In this document: piece by piece, positions 56,813 to 64,000 of the stretch
Layout: the number at the start of each line of letters is the position of its first letter
Position numbering within the stretch: the first letter of the stretch is position 1
The notes under the pieces: generated by a model
Seen by the model: the letters and a program-made list of their open reading frames with translations, nothing else
Database searches by the model: none
What the model was told of the DNA's origin: nothing
Position numbers and translations under genes: made by a program
From: Methanospirillum hungatei JF-1
Lineage (GTDB): Archaea > Halobacteriota > Methanomicrobia > Methanomicrobiales > Methanospirillaceae
DNA: 64,000 nt
Reading direction: 5' to 3'
Assembly (NCBI RefSeq): GCF_000013445.1
Contig: NC_007796.1
Location: forward strand, 904,936-968,935

Positions 56813-56990
56813 CTGATGGAATAATAGAACTAAACCGGCTTGTAGTTATGTGGCTACATAATACTGAAGACCAGGCGAAATGGAAAATCAGGCGTATATG
56901 AAAGAATCGCGGGAAAACTGAATTGGTCTCTCACCTTTCAAGAAATAAGAAATTCTGAAATATCCCGGGAAGGCTATATCAAAAAAAAAT

Positions 56991-57743
56991 TTACGTACTC
57001 TCTTCAATCTCTGAAGTGAGGTATGCATACAATAACACTGCAACAACCGCTCCGATAACCGGACCGATCACATAGATAGGAAAATATATCCAAAGATTCG
57101 AACCCCCAAGCACCAGATCTGCAAGGTATGGCCCGAAGGTTCGTGCAGGATTCAGTGAAGCTCCTGCAATATTCCCTGTGGCGGTTATTATCCCTCCGAC
57201 GGTTAGACCAATAATTAACCCGGCAAACCCTGGCGGAGCACGATTATCTACAGCAACACCCATAATCACGAGCATCAGCAGAAATGTTCCAATAGCCTCC
57301 GCCAGGATAGCCTGTCCATACGATATTCCTGGGAACGGTGCAGTCGCCCCTAATCCTCCAATCAGAACTGCATCCATGCCGACGGTCGCTGCAAAAAGTA
57401 GACTTCCGAGAACTGCACCCAGACACTGTGCAATCACATACGGAATAATCTCTTCTGCTGGAAACCGTTTCGTAACTCCGAGGGCAATGGTCACCGCCGG
57501 ATTGATATGACATCCGGATACTCTCCCAAGAGCATAGATACACCCGGCAATGGCAATGGCAAAGCTCATACCGATAGCAAACCAGTCCCCAAGGCCGCCA
57601 AGTACACCGATTCCAATATTAAACTCAGTAGAAGGGTTTGTACCATGTGCAATCATCAGGGTGATAGCCGCTGCACCAGCACCAAAGTATACCAGAATCC
57701 CGGTTCCCACTCCTTCTGCAACACATCGTTGTAACAATGACAT
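56991..57743 (-). CDS. aqpM: aquaporin AqpM
   Basis: A 250-residue MIP-family channel with six helices and both NPA loops: SGCHINPAV (NPA 81-83) and ASLNPAR (198-200). Archaeal AqpM conducts water and, with a wider filter, glycerol or possibly gases. Residues 161-170 (GVAVDNRAP) mark the archaeal form. It is the distal gene of a three-gene unit with DUF2180 (two bases upstream) and DUF2193 proteins. Confidence 0.95.
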   Translation of the reverse strand: MSLLQRCVAEGVGTGILVYFGAGAAAITLMIAHGTNPSTEFNIGIGVLGGLGDWFAIGMSFAIAIAGCIYALGRVSGCHINPAVTIALGVTKRFPAEEIIPYVIAQCLGAVLGSLLFAATVGMDAVLIGGLGATAPFPGISYGQAILAEAIGTFLLMLVIMGVAVDNRAPPGFAGLIIGLTVGGIITATGNIAGASLNPARTFGPYLADLVLGGSNLWIYFPIYVIGPVIGAVVAVLLYAYLTSEIEEST

Positions 57744-57745
57744 GA

Positions 57746-57955
57746 TTACTCCTTCTTATATGCCGCAACACATTCCGGACAGAGGATTCTGGGCAATCGT
57801 TTTCCGCTCTTCTTAACCGGGAAGGGATACCCCCCTTCCCAGAGATCAATATCTTCCCGAATACTATGGTCCATGCATAGCCCCATACCGCAGGCAATAC
57901 AAATCCCAACTGCATCGGTATTTTTTCCTTCTTTTGCACACACGTAACACTTCAT
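57746..57955 (-). CDS. DUF2180 zinc-finger-like protein
   Basis: A 69-residue cysteine-rich protein: CYVC, CIACG and C-x-D-H in GMGLCMDH, plus CPEC at the end, together an RBM/B-box style zinc site. DUF2180 is a methanogen family of unknown function. It lies between AqpM (two bases away) and DUF2193 (18 bases away), so the three are surely co-transcribed. Confidence 0.82.
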   Translation of the reverse strand: MKCYVCAKEGKNTDAVGICIACGMGLCMDHSIREDIDLWEGGYPFPVKKSGKRLPRILCPECVAAYKKE

Positions 57956-57973
57956 TTTTAACCTCTGGCGTGA

Positions 57974-59473
57974 CTACACGGCTTCTTTCCACTGGCAATA
58001 ACCATGACGGAAATCCATCAGTGCAGCTGAAGCACAATCCTTGCAAATCCGTGCCGGAGCTGCAACCGTTTCTTTATGAAGAGCAATAATATTCGTCATC
58101 AGGGTAGCAGTCACCGGCTCACTAGTCAGGAGACAGGGATAATCGGCAAGCCTCATCATGGCAGACATGCGAACGGTCATGGCACATGCCGGATAAGCGT
58201 ATCTCTGTGGGTTCATAAGGACATCATTTTTATGAATTGGCGATAGATCAACCGTAAATCCACCTACTTTCGGGGAGGGGATTCCTTCGCCGCTACTCTG
58301 CATCCGACGTGCTTTGTCCAGGTATTTCCATCCCCGATAAATCATGTCCATAAAATCACAGTTGTGGAGCTCTACTGCAGCACTCCGGGTAGGATAAAGC
58401 TGAACATAATTATGGTATCTTTTCGTGAGAAGATCCACGATCATAATAGCGTTGAACCCATCAAGTTCCAGAATATATTCTGCCGCACAAGCAGAAGCAC
58501 CCGTTGCAAGACCAAGAAGGTCATATTCATTTTTAACCTTCCCTTCTGCTTTTTTCAGGGTAGACTCCATTACCGCCGTTGTGGCATCTATGGCAGCCAT
58601 GACAACATCGTCCTTGCACATATTGAACGTGGATTGCGAGATATGATGGGCGATATCACCGACACAATACGCCGGAATGGTGACGATGTTCCCATAATGA
58701 ACACCCTCCTCCATGGCGGCCTTCACCACTGGTGCCATCTTTGTGCGATATGACTCCATGTATTTCCGGTGATCAAAGGATTTCTGACCAACAGTATCCA
58801 TAAGTTCAGCCTGCGCCTTCACCGGGTGTTCATAAATCGCCTGGAGCATGTCGATTTCTTTTTTCACCGCTTCAGTAAGCGATCCACCTTTCTCTATTTC
58901 ATGAGCAAACACATCACCGATACCATACGATGTGTTCATCCCCCATGACTTTGCTGCGAGAATTGCCTGTTTATGATCCGCAGGAATGGTGATCCCGCTA
59001 AGAATCCGGTTCACAACATTACTTGTTGAACCAGGTATAAGGGCAAAATCCACAACACATGTCGGACCGTAAAACCCTCCATATCTCCGTGCTGATTCAC
59101 GACCTATAAGCGATTCAGATTTCTTAATTGCTCCGACAAAGGTCTCAACACTTTTAGCAAATTTAGGATCTTCCTTGCAGAGAATTTCCAGAATGACCGG
59201 AGTCTGATAATGTTCTACGAATGGATCATCCTCGGGTCTGATCGTTTTCGTAAGGCCTTTTAGAATCTCAAAATGTGCCTTTACAGATTCGGTGTGTAAT
59301 TGAAATACCGACGGAGACTGATCTGCAGCGGGTTTCATCTTCTGCACGGCGTCGAGATATGGTTGTGCATCGTCAATTACAAAATTCCCCCCGCGTTTTT
59401 TCTTTACCGCCTCTACATCGGCATGTTGAGCCGCCATGGCCTCTTTGATCATTTTCTTGTGGAGTTCAGACAT
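57974..59473 (-). CDS. DUF2193 family protein
   Basis: A 499-residue methanogen protein of unknown function, mainly helical and without signal peptide. It has several cysteines and histidines that might bind a metal, including CVVDF, YCVGDIAHH, ELHNCDF, and the C-terminal ICKDCASAALMDFRHGYC. The ATG at 59473 is preferred over a GTG three codons upstream. First gene of the operon with DUF2180 and AqpM. No catalytic family recognised. Confidence 0.85.
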   Translation of the reverse strand: MSELHKKMIKEAMAAQHADVEAVKKKRGGNFVIDDAQPYLDAVQKMKPAADQSPSVFQLHTESVKAHFEILKGLTKTIRPEDDPFVEHYQTPVILEILCKEDPKFAKSVETFVGAIKKSESLIGRESARRYGGFYGPTCVVDFALIPGSTSNVVNRILSGITIPADHKQAILAAKSWGMNTSYGIGDVFAHEIEKGGSLTEAVKKEIDMLQAIYEHPVKAQAELMDTVGQKSFDHRKYMESYRTKMAPVVKAAMEEGVHYGNIVTIPAYCVGDIAHHISQSTFNMCKDDVVMAAIDATTAVMESTLKKAEGKVKNEYDLLGLATGASACAAEYILELDGFNAIMIVDLLTKRYHNYVQLYPTRSAAVELHNCDFMDMIYRGWKYLDKARRMQSSGEGIPSPKVGGFTVDLSPIHKNDVLMNPQRYAYPACAMTVRMSAMMRLADYPCLLTSEPVTATLMTNIIALHKETVAAPARICKDCASAALMDFRHGYCQWKEAV

Positions 59474-59929
59474 CAGTAACACGTCCTGGTAATTGAGCCA
59501 GCCTCCGGTAATCCATCAGCTGTATGTTTTAGCCATCAATGGCTGATTATATAAAAGTGCGCATCATGAAGACAGGAGATCGATCAGAAAAAACTGAACT
59601 GATTTGCCTTCTCTATCTGCCATACCTGCAGATCTCCACGGTTTGGAAAGACCTGCGATAAGGAGAAGGCCGGAACCATCCAGCTTGAAACTCTGTCTGC
59701 AGCGATAAAAGGTGTATATCCTGAAATGGGGGAGAGATGCATGCAGGCAATCAGATCAATCTGATCTTTTTTGAATGATGTATCTGTATATCGGTTTTTT
59801 CCCGTTCAGGATGCAAGGGAACTATTATCCTTATTTTGATAGGATACCCCACCATAAATTTCTGAAATCACACTGTTTCCTATATATATGTGTATGTTCA
59901 AATAATTTTGAAACATTTGTGAGAGAGTC
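59474..59929. other. 456-base divergent intergenic region
   Basis: Between the divergent DUF2193 and ProC-like genes. It must hold both promoters. A frame at 59603-59763 reads TCDKEKAGTIQLETLSAAIKG and looks protein-like but has no start or family, so it may be a decayed gene. No RNA gene seen. Confidence 0.4.
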
Positions 59930-60706
59930 ACGACAACAAATATCGCCTGTATCGGAGCCGGCAGGGTTACCCGAATCCTCCTTGAAGGCCTTGCCAGAAA
60001 GAATTGTCTTCCTGAACGAATCATGGTGACTGATACCAATCCAGATGTCCTGAAAAATCTTGCAGAAAAATTCCCTTCAATTGAACCAACAAACCAGGTT
60101 GATGAATCGATGAGCAACGCTGATTTTCTCTTTATCAGCCTTCATCCACCGGTGGTTGGAGAAATGCTCCATAACATTGTTCCCTTCCTTGGAGAAAAGA
60201 CTACCATCGTATCTTTGGCTCCGAAAATAAAAATAGCAACCATCAACCAGCTCACCGGAGCATCACGTTCTGTCATTCGCATGATCCCAAATGCTGCCTC
60301 ATATGTGAATGAAGGATACAATCCGGTGGTATTTGGATCGTCTTGTCCGGAAAATATACGGAAAAAATTCACTGAACTCATGGTCGCTCTCGGACAGATG
60401 CCTGAGGTTCCTGAAGAGATGTTGGAAGCATATACAGTCATAACGGCCATGGGTCCGACGTACCTCTGGTTCCAGCTGGCTGAACTCATCCACCTTGCAC
60501 AGACATTTGGTCTTACTCAGAAAGATGCTACTGATGCGGTCCTTCCCATGGCTGAGGGAGCTGCGAAGATCATGAAGAAATCAGACCTGACTCCAGAGGC
60601 GGTCATGGATCTTGTTCCGGTAAAACCTCTTGCTGATAAAGAAGAGGCTATCAGGGAGATGTATAATGGATCCCTTACCGGGTTGTATGAAAAACTTACG
60701 TCATAA
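59930..60706 (+). CDS. pyrroline-5-carboxylate reductase-like oxidoreductase
   Basis: A 258-residue ProC-family protein. The Rossmann motif is IACIGAGRVTRILLE, and family blocks RMIPNAASYVNEG and ITAMGPTYLWF follow. The reading frame containing the Rossmann motif has no ATG, GTG or TTG between its last stop (59909-59911) and the motif; ACG at 59930 falls exactly where family members start (M-T-T-N-I-A), behind GTGAGAGAG. The first ATG is at 60023, which would delete the NAD(P)-binding motif. Either a non-canonical start or a damaged gene. A T8 tract follows the stop. Confidence 0.8.
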   Translation, partial: TTTNIACIGAGRVTRILLEGLARKNCLPERIMVTDTNPDVLKNLAEKFPSIEPTNQVDESMSNADFLFISLHPPVVGEMLHNIVPFLGEKTTIVSLAPKIKIATINQLTGASRSVIRMIPNAASYVNEGYNPVVFGSSCPENIRKKFTELMVALGQMPEVPEEMLEAYTVITAMGPTYLWFQLAELIHLAQTFGLTQKDATDAVLPMAEGAAKIMKKSDLTPEAVMDLVPVKPLADKEEAIREMYNGSLTGLYEKLTS

Positions 60707-60826
60707 TTTTTTTTCTCCGGTAATTTTATCTGGTATTCGTCCACAATTAAGAACTTTTTCCCAATCTATGTTAATTTCATGGTCCTCATCCTGTTCACTA
60801 TTGCAGGTACCAGGCTGACATTGCAT
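60701..60826 (-). CDS. possible 41-residue cysteine-containing small protein
   Basis: A minus-strand frame from ATG (60826) to TGA (60701) encodes MQCQPGTCNSEQDEDHE, with the body WEKVLNCGRIPDKITGEKKL. Acidic with three cysteines; a TTTATATG-type box (60852-60859 on the plus strand) lies about 30 bases upstream, fitting a leaderless transcript. It overlaps the ProC-like stop by six bases. No family recognised. Confidence 0.45.
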   Translation of the reverse strand: MQCQPGTCNSEQDEDHEINIDWEKVLNCGRIPDKITGEKKL

Positions 60827-60988
60827 CTGGATAAAAAGTTGATGCCAAAGAGTTTATATGCTCCTTTTTATTATCCAATATATTTATATTTGTCAATATT
60901 TCAATAAATATTGAATCATCCTGAGCTATACTCAGCAATGGTATAAAACCAGAAACGTAATGGTTAAAAAAGAAGATAGAGTAGTAAA

Positions 60989-62110
60989 ATGATCATATCA
61001 ATAAAAAATTCCAGATCCAGGATCCATATCGAAGCAATATGCTTTTGCTTGTTATTTCTTCTTTTATGCGGAGCATGTAGTGCAGATTCTTCAAACTCCT
61101 CTACAATCTCTTCTGATTCACCAGCGATTCATTTCTTTTATAGCCCTCTCTGTTCCTCCTGTCATAAGGTTATACCCTTTATTGAGGAATATGAGACAAC
61201 TCATCCGTATGTTCGTATCCAATACCACAATATCGGCGACAATGAGGATGACATCCTCCTGTTTGAGACATTCAGGAAGATGCATCCTGACAAATCATTA
61301 TTCGTCCCGGTTGTTTTTATAGGAGAGGAGGCCCTCATCGGTGAGAAGGCGATATTTTCAGAATTTGAGCAAAAAGTCGGGGAGATCAAGACTCATGGTG
61401 CATCTGAATTTAATGAAAATAGGACTTCAGGTTCAGAAACCATCACAGTAAATCCCGTGATCCTCCTCCTGGCTGCTCTGGGAGAAGGATTCAATCCCTG
61501 TGGTCTCCTGGTTCTTGCCCTTCTGCTGGTCTCACTTATGGCATCGGACTCCAGGAAGACGATTCTCCTGGTAGGATCTGCGTACATCCTGGCATTTTAT
61601 CTGGTCAGGGTCTTATCTGGATTTGCAATTTTCTCAGCTATTCAGATTCCGGGAGTTGCACAGATATTTCTCATCGTTGCCGGAATCATCGCGATCATTG
61701 CCGGACTGTTCCAGATAAAAGACGGCCTTGTTAAAAATCCGAAAGCACTCTTCTCCATTCCCCAGTCGAAGAAAAGTTCCATTTCAAAATACCTGAAGAT
61801 TGCAAGTGTTCCTGCCGGATTCATCGTTGGTGCCCTGACCGGTCTATATGGTATGGCCTGCACGGTCGGGATATATATCTCAATTCTCGGAATGATATAC
61901 CAGGATTTCCAATCGGGCTTATTTTATCTTCTTGCATATAATTTCGTTGTAGTTATACCGCTTATTACAATACTTCTCCTGGTCATCTTCGGGCTCTCTC
62001 CGGAGAGACTGAATTCATGGAGAGATGAAAGGAAGAGCCTGCTTCGAATTATCATAGGAGTTATCATGCTTATTATGGGGATAATCATCCTGATGGATGT
62101 ATTTCTCTAA
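60989..62110 (+). CDS. thioredoxin-fold domain fused to CcdA/DsbD-like membrane domain
   Basis: A 373-residue protein. After a signal-like helix with a cysteine (CGAC, perhaps lipid-modified), an outside thioredoxin-fold domain carries Cys55-Cys58 (LCSSC). A membrane domain of six to seven helices from about residue 155 has the CcdA/DsbD cysteines in NPCGL and YGMACT, which pass electrons from the cytoplasm across the membrane. The protein would keep an extracytoplasmic partner reduced. Fusion in this order (thioredoxin first) is uncommon. It begins the redox cluster reaching 64000. Confidence 0.87.
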   Translation: MIISIKNSRSRIHIEAICFCLLFLLLCGACSADSSNSSTISSDSPAIHFFYSPLCSSCHKVIPFIEEYETTHPYVRIQYHNIGDNEDDILLFETFRKMHPDKSLFVPVVFIGEEALIGEKAIFSEFEQKVGEIKTHGASEFNENRTSGSETITVNPVILLLAALGEGFNPCGLLVLALLLVSLMASDSRKTILLVGSAYILAFYLVRVLSGFAIFSAIQIPGVAQIFLIVAGIIAIIAGLFQIKDGLVKNPKALFSIPQSKKSSISKYLKIASVPAGFIVGALTGLYGMACTVGIYISILGMIYQDFQSGLFYLLAYNFVVVIPLITILLLVIFGLSPERLNSWRDERKSLLRIIIGVIMLIMGIIILMDVFL

Positions 62111-62139
62111 ATTTTCAGCCGATAAATGGTGAAACAGGT

Positions 62140-62598
62140 ATGCATATGGAAAAGATTGAACGTGGTATGTACAGTCTGATTCTTCTCGTAAATTTGGTAA
62201 TTCTCATGCTCATCCCGGCATGCTCGGGAGCGATATTTCAAAAGGACGGGACTGAAATCACGCGAGATGAAGTTACGAAAATATTTACACATAATTCAAT
62301 TTTTCATGAAAATTCTCCCATCCAGATACAATTCTTTTATAGTTCCGGTTGTGGCAGCTGTAAAGATGTACTTCAGTTCCTTCAATCATATGAACGGAAA
62401 AATCCTTCTGTCCTGATCGAATTCCGGAATCTTGTATATGATGAAGAGAACCGTCAATTATTTACCGAATATAAAAACCAGTTCAATTATTCGAAAATAT
62501 CGTATCCTGCATTATTTATCGGTGATATCGGAATAACAGGAAGCAGTGACATTATTCATATAACTGATTCGGTGGTAAAAGGGTATCAGAATCTATGA
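62140..62598 (+). CDS. lipoprotein-like thioredoxin domain protein
   Basis: A 152-residue exported protein. The signal is LVNLVILMLIPACSG, a possible lipobox with Cys28. The thioredoxin-like domain has Cys71-Cys74 in SGCGSCK. It starts 30 bases after the CcdA-like gene, so electron delivery from that protein is plausible. An alternative start is at codon 3. Confidence 0.83.
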   Translation: MHMEKIERGMYSLILLVNLVILMLIPACSGAIFQKDGTEITRDEVTKIFTHNSIFHENSPIQIQFFYSSGCGSCKDVLQFLQSYERKNPSVLIEFRNLVYDEENRQLFTEYKNQFNYSKISYPALFIGDIGITGSSDIIHITDSVVKGYQNL

Positions 62599-62664
62599 AG
62601 GGAGAGAATGGTGGTTGGGATAGTGAAATCTATCCTTTTGCCATGGTAGATTATGGAACTGACA

Positions 62665-63168
62665 TCATTGTTCGTATATTGTCATTCTATCAATGATTGC
62701 TCTGGATAACTCCTCTCCAAATGCCTTTTTATCGCTGAGTTTATACCAGAGTTGTATCTGGTTCTCTGCATGAAATCCGGTATCATCTATATATCCAATC
62801 ATCACCGAAGACGAGGTCGTCCCGAACCTGGAGACAATGTCTGCATTCTCCGGGAGGTCAACATTCACATGTCTGAAAATGATCTTCCCTTCATCAATTT
62901 CCTGCATGAATGATTTATTCATGGCCTCTTCAGTACGTTCTCCAAGCACCCGGCAGGGATAACATTGATGGGTTTCATGGAAATGATATACTTCTAGTGC
63001 TTTTGGAGGGAGGATAAATAATGATGAACTATTATGTTGAAGAGAGAGATTTTCAAGGGTAAATATCTGGTTGCATCCGCATCCGCCTGACAGGATCATA
63101 ATGGAGGTAATTACAGCAAGTAGCAGAAGAGGGATGAGGATATCTTTTCTCGGACCTTGAATAGGCAT
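62665..63168 (-). CDS. ArsF-like thioredoxin-fold lipoprotein
   Basis: A 167-residue protein with an N-terminal helix ending in LSGGC (possible lipobox, Cys30) and a domain with Cys69-Cys72 (QCYPCR) that resembles the family named nitrophenyl compound nitroreductase subunit ArsF. A conserved FRHVNVDLPEN motif follows. Its function in archaea is unknown. It faces the two plus-strand redox genes, convergent, and is the last gene of a minus-strand set with two DGC proteins (36-43 bases apart). Confidence 0.8.
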   Translation of the reverse strand: MPIQGPRKDILIPLLLLAVITSIMILSGGCGCNQIFTLENLSLQHNSSSLFILPPKALEVYHFHETHQCYPCRVLGERTEEAMNKSFMQEIDEGKIIFRHVNVDLPENADIVSRFGTTSSSVMIGYIDDTGFHAENQIQLWYKLSDKKAFGEELSRAIIDRMTIYEQ

Positions 63169-63204
63169 TGATAAAAAAATAAGAGACTATCGCCGGAGGA
63201 AGGT

Positions 63205-63561
63205 TCACCGGAGTTTTTCCCTCACAACAGATGTCAAAAGTTCAATCTCGTCAAATCGCGGATCTTCCATACCATTCTTTACAATACCACACTCAGTGGC
63301 AATGACATGAATGTCCGGATCATACCCATGCTCCTTAAGTTTTTTCCTCCCGCAGCAGTCAGAACATCCATCAATAATAACTATTCTCTTTGCATGGGCG
63401 AGAACATCACGTAATTTTTCTGGATCACTTCGTGCAGCAAGAGAACATTCAATTATACCCGGACATCTCCGGTGGAGCGCATCACTTACCTTTGTCGTAA
63501 GTTTGCCCGTATTGGATATTCCTGAGCAGGTCACCAAAGCAGTGTCAGAATCCAGGTGCAT
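63205..63561 (-). CDS. DGC domain zinc-binding protein
   Basis: A 118-residue protein of the DGC (putative zinc-binding) family. The defining motif is DGCSDCCGRK, here with an extra cysteine; a nearby TCSGI and ATECG add ligands. Family members bind zinc and are found with sulfur or metal homeostasis genes; no activity is known. It lies in tandem with a second DGC protein, nine bases away, upstream of the ArsF-like gene. Confidence 0.85.
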   Translation of the reverse strand: MHLDSDTALVTCSGISNTGKLTTKVSDALHRRCPGIIECSLAARSDPEKLRDVLAHAKRIVIIDGCSDCCGRKKLKEHGYDPDIHVIATECGIVKNGMEDPRFDEIELLTSVVREKLR

Positions 63562-63570
63562 AAAAAATGA

Positions 63571-63999
63571 TTAGGAGCAGTTACCGCTGCAGCCACACCC
63601 GCCGGAAGGAACCTTCTTTTCAGAATTAGATTCCTGGATTTTTCCTTCTCCTTTCCAGGCGGCAGAGACAATAGACTCAACCTGTTCTTTTGTAAAAGAT
63701 CGGTCAGAGGAATTTTTCTCGATACCAAGATCGGTTACAACCAGATGCTGATGAACCGGAACTCCCGCTTGCTCAGCTATCTTTCGTGCACAATCCATCC
63801 CACATCCGTCAATAGCAACGACTTCATGTACATTCCGTGCACGTTCAGCCAGAGACTCTGATCCAGATGCCAGCAGGGCCGTGCATACAAAGCTGCCATA
63901 TCCTTCGTCAGATAGCTGAATAGCAGCCTGATTTGATATCTGCCCGGTATTTGCCTGCCCGGAGCAGGGAAAAATCAATCGGTTCTTCTCGTTACTTCC
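63571..63999 (-). CDS. DGC domain zinc-binding protein, 5' partial
   Basis: A second DGC-family protein; the frame remains open to the window edge. It carries IFPCSG, CTALLAS and DGCGMDCARK, and a glycine/cysteine tail GGCGCSGNCS. A TTG at 63978 could start a 135-residue form, but a preceding EKNR stretch matches family N-termini, so the true start probably lies beyond 64000. Same strand as the next DGC gene, nine bases apart. Confidence 0.8.
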   Translation of the reverse strand, partial: GSNEKNRLIFPCSGQANTGQISNQAAIQLSDEGYGSFVCTALLASGSESLAERARNVHEVVAIDGCGMDCARKIAEQAGVPVHQHLVVTDLGIEKNSSDRSFTKEQVESIVSAAWKGEGKIQESNSEKKVPSGGCGCSGNCS

Positions 64000-64000
64000 A

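Larger units (their letters stand above)
55887..56990. other. 1.1 kb gene-poor region next to tRNA-Ser
   Basis: No recognised gene. It has the GTGAAGCA repeats described separately, a minus-strand frame 56167-56415 (82 codons, GTG start inside a repeat), a plus-strand frame 56634-56812 (59 codons, ATG start) and an overlapping plus frame 56671-56901. None resembles a family and none is well supported. The base composition shifts toward A/T in places (56205-56300). Location next to a tRNA and lack of genes suggest the remnant of an integrated element, but no duplicated tRNA end was found. Confidence 0.5.

Noticed and set aside
57085-57125. GATTCGAACCCCC resembling a tRNA T-arm on the minus strand
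   Set aside because: It falls inside aqpM coding sequence at the GGGSNLWIYF region and no other tRNA element flanks it.
59775-60029. 84-codon plus-strand frame upstream of the ProC-like gene
   Set aside because: It is in a different frame from the Rossmann motif and its sequence is not protein-like; the frame of 59930 carries the conserved block.

Overview
This window comes from a methanogenic euryarchaeon, most likely of the order Methanomicrobiales and probably close to Methanospirillum; the species-level guess is an inference. Methanogen or archaeal markers include methanogenesis marker protein 14, the F420 ligase CofE, dihydroneopterin aldolase MptD, pantoate kinase with phosphopantothenate synthetase, archaeosortase A, AqpM, transcription factor S, NMD3, aCPSF1, a proteasome beta subunit and Sec61 beta. 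A phosphoribulokinase like the one known from Methanospirillum fits the same group. No insertion sequence, CRISPR array or rRNA was seen. One tRNA, tRNA-Ser(UGA), is present.

Layout. 0-5 kb: hisE and a NusA-like gene, then a likely fprA - phosphoribulokinase - NifH-like operon. 5-13 kb: marker protein 14, surface proteins, a glutamine amidotransferase, a YeeE/YedE transporter pair, transcription factor S, and archaeosortase A whose 3' end overlaps a convergent CDP-alcohol transferase. 13-25 kb: riboflavin/F420 reductase ArfC, TruD, Pth2, geranylgeranyl reductase, a TPR lipid-side protein, NifB, a TMEM175-like channel, thioredoxin, and a DUF155 - formyltetrahydrofolate cyclo-ligase - Cdc48 operon. 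25-31 kb: secreted and TPR proteins, PurB, MptD. 30.7-38 kb: a dense same-strand run of TatD-like, DUF424, NMD3, Taw2-like, CoaBC, pantoate kinase, phosphopantothenate synthetase, an RFC-like ATPase with an altered Walker B, and a methyltransferase; this holds much of the archaeal CoA pathway.

38-46 kb: a GH57 amylase and a GT4 glycosyltransferase are followed by a decayed remnant of a glycogen debranching enzyme, so the usual three-gene glycogen cluster has lost one member. Next comes a two-gene unit: a RecA-fold-like protein lacking a clear Walker A and a PolB2-type DNA polymerase with damaged catalytic motifs. 46-55 kb: a response regulator with a CPA2 antiporter, NikR, a methyltransferase with an MFS transporter, aCPSF1, PsmB, CBS and UspA proteins, an amidohydrolase and the tiny Sec61 beta gene. 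55-57 kb: cofE, which seems to start at a non-AUG codon, tRNA-Ser, and a 1.1 kb gene-poor stretch with clustered GTGAAGCA motifs. 57-60 kb: aqpM with the methanogen families DUF2180 and DUF2193. 60-64 kb: a ProC-like reductase with no ATG, GTG or TTG in front of its Rossmann motif, then membrane and lipoprotein thioredoxin-like proteins with two DGC-type zinc-binding proteins, which together look like an extracytoplasmic thiol or metal handling module.

The best candidates for something undescribed are the PolB2 plus RecA-like pair, the terminal redox/DGC cluster, the AqpM-DUF2180-DUF2193 operon, and the repeat-rich region next to tRNA-Ser. All functions are read from sequence motifs; no search was run.
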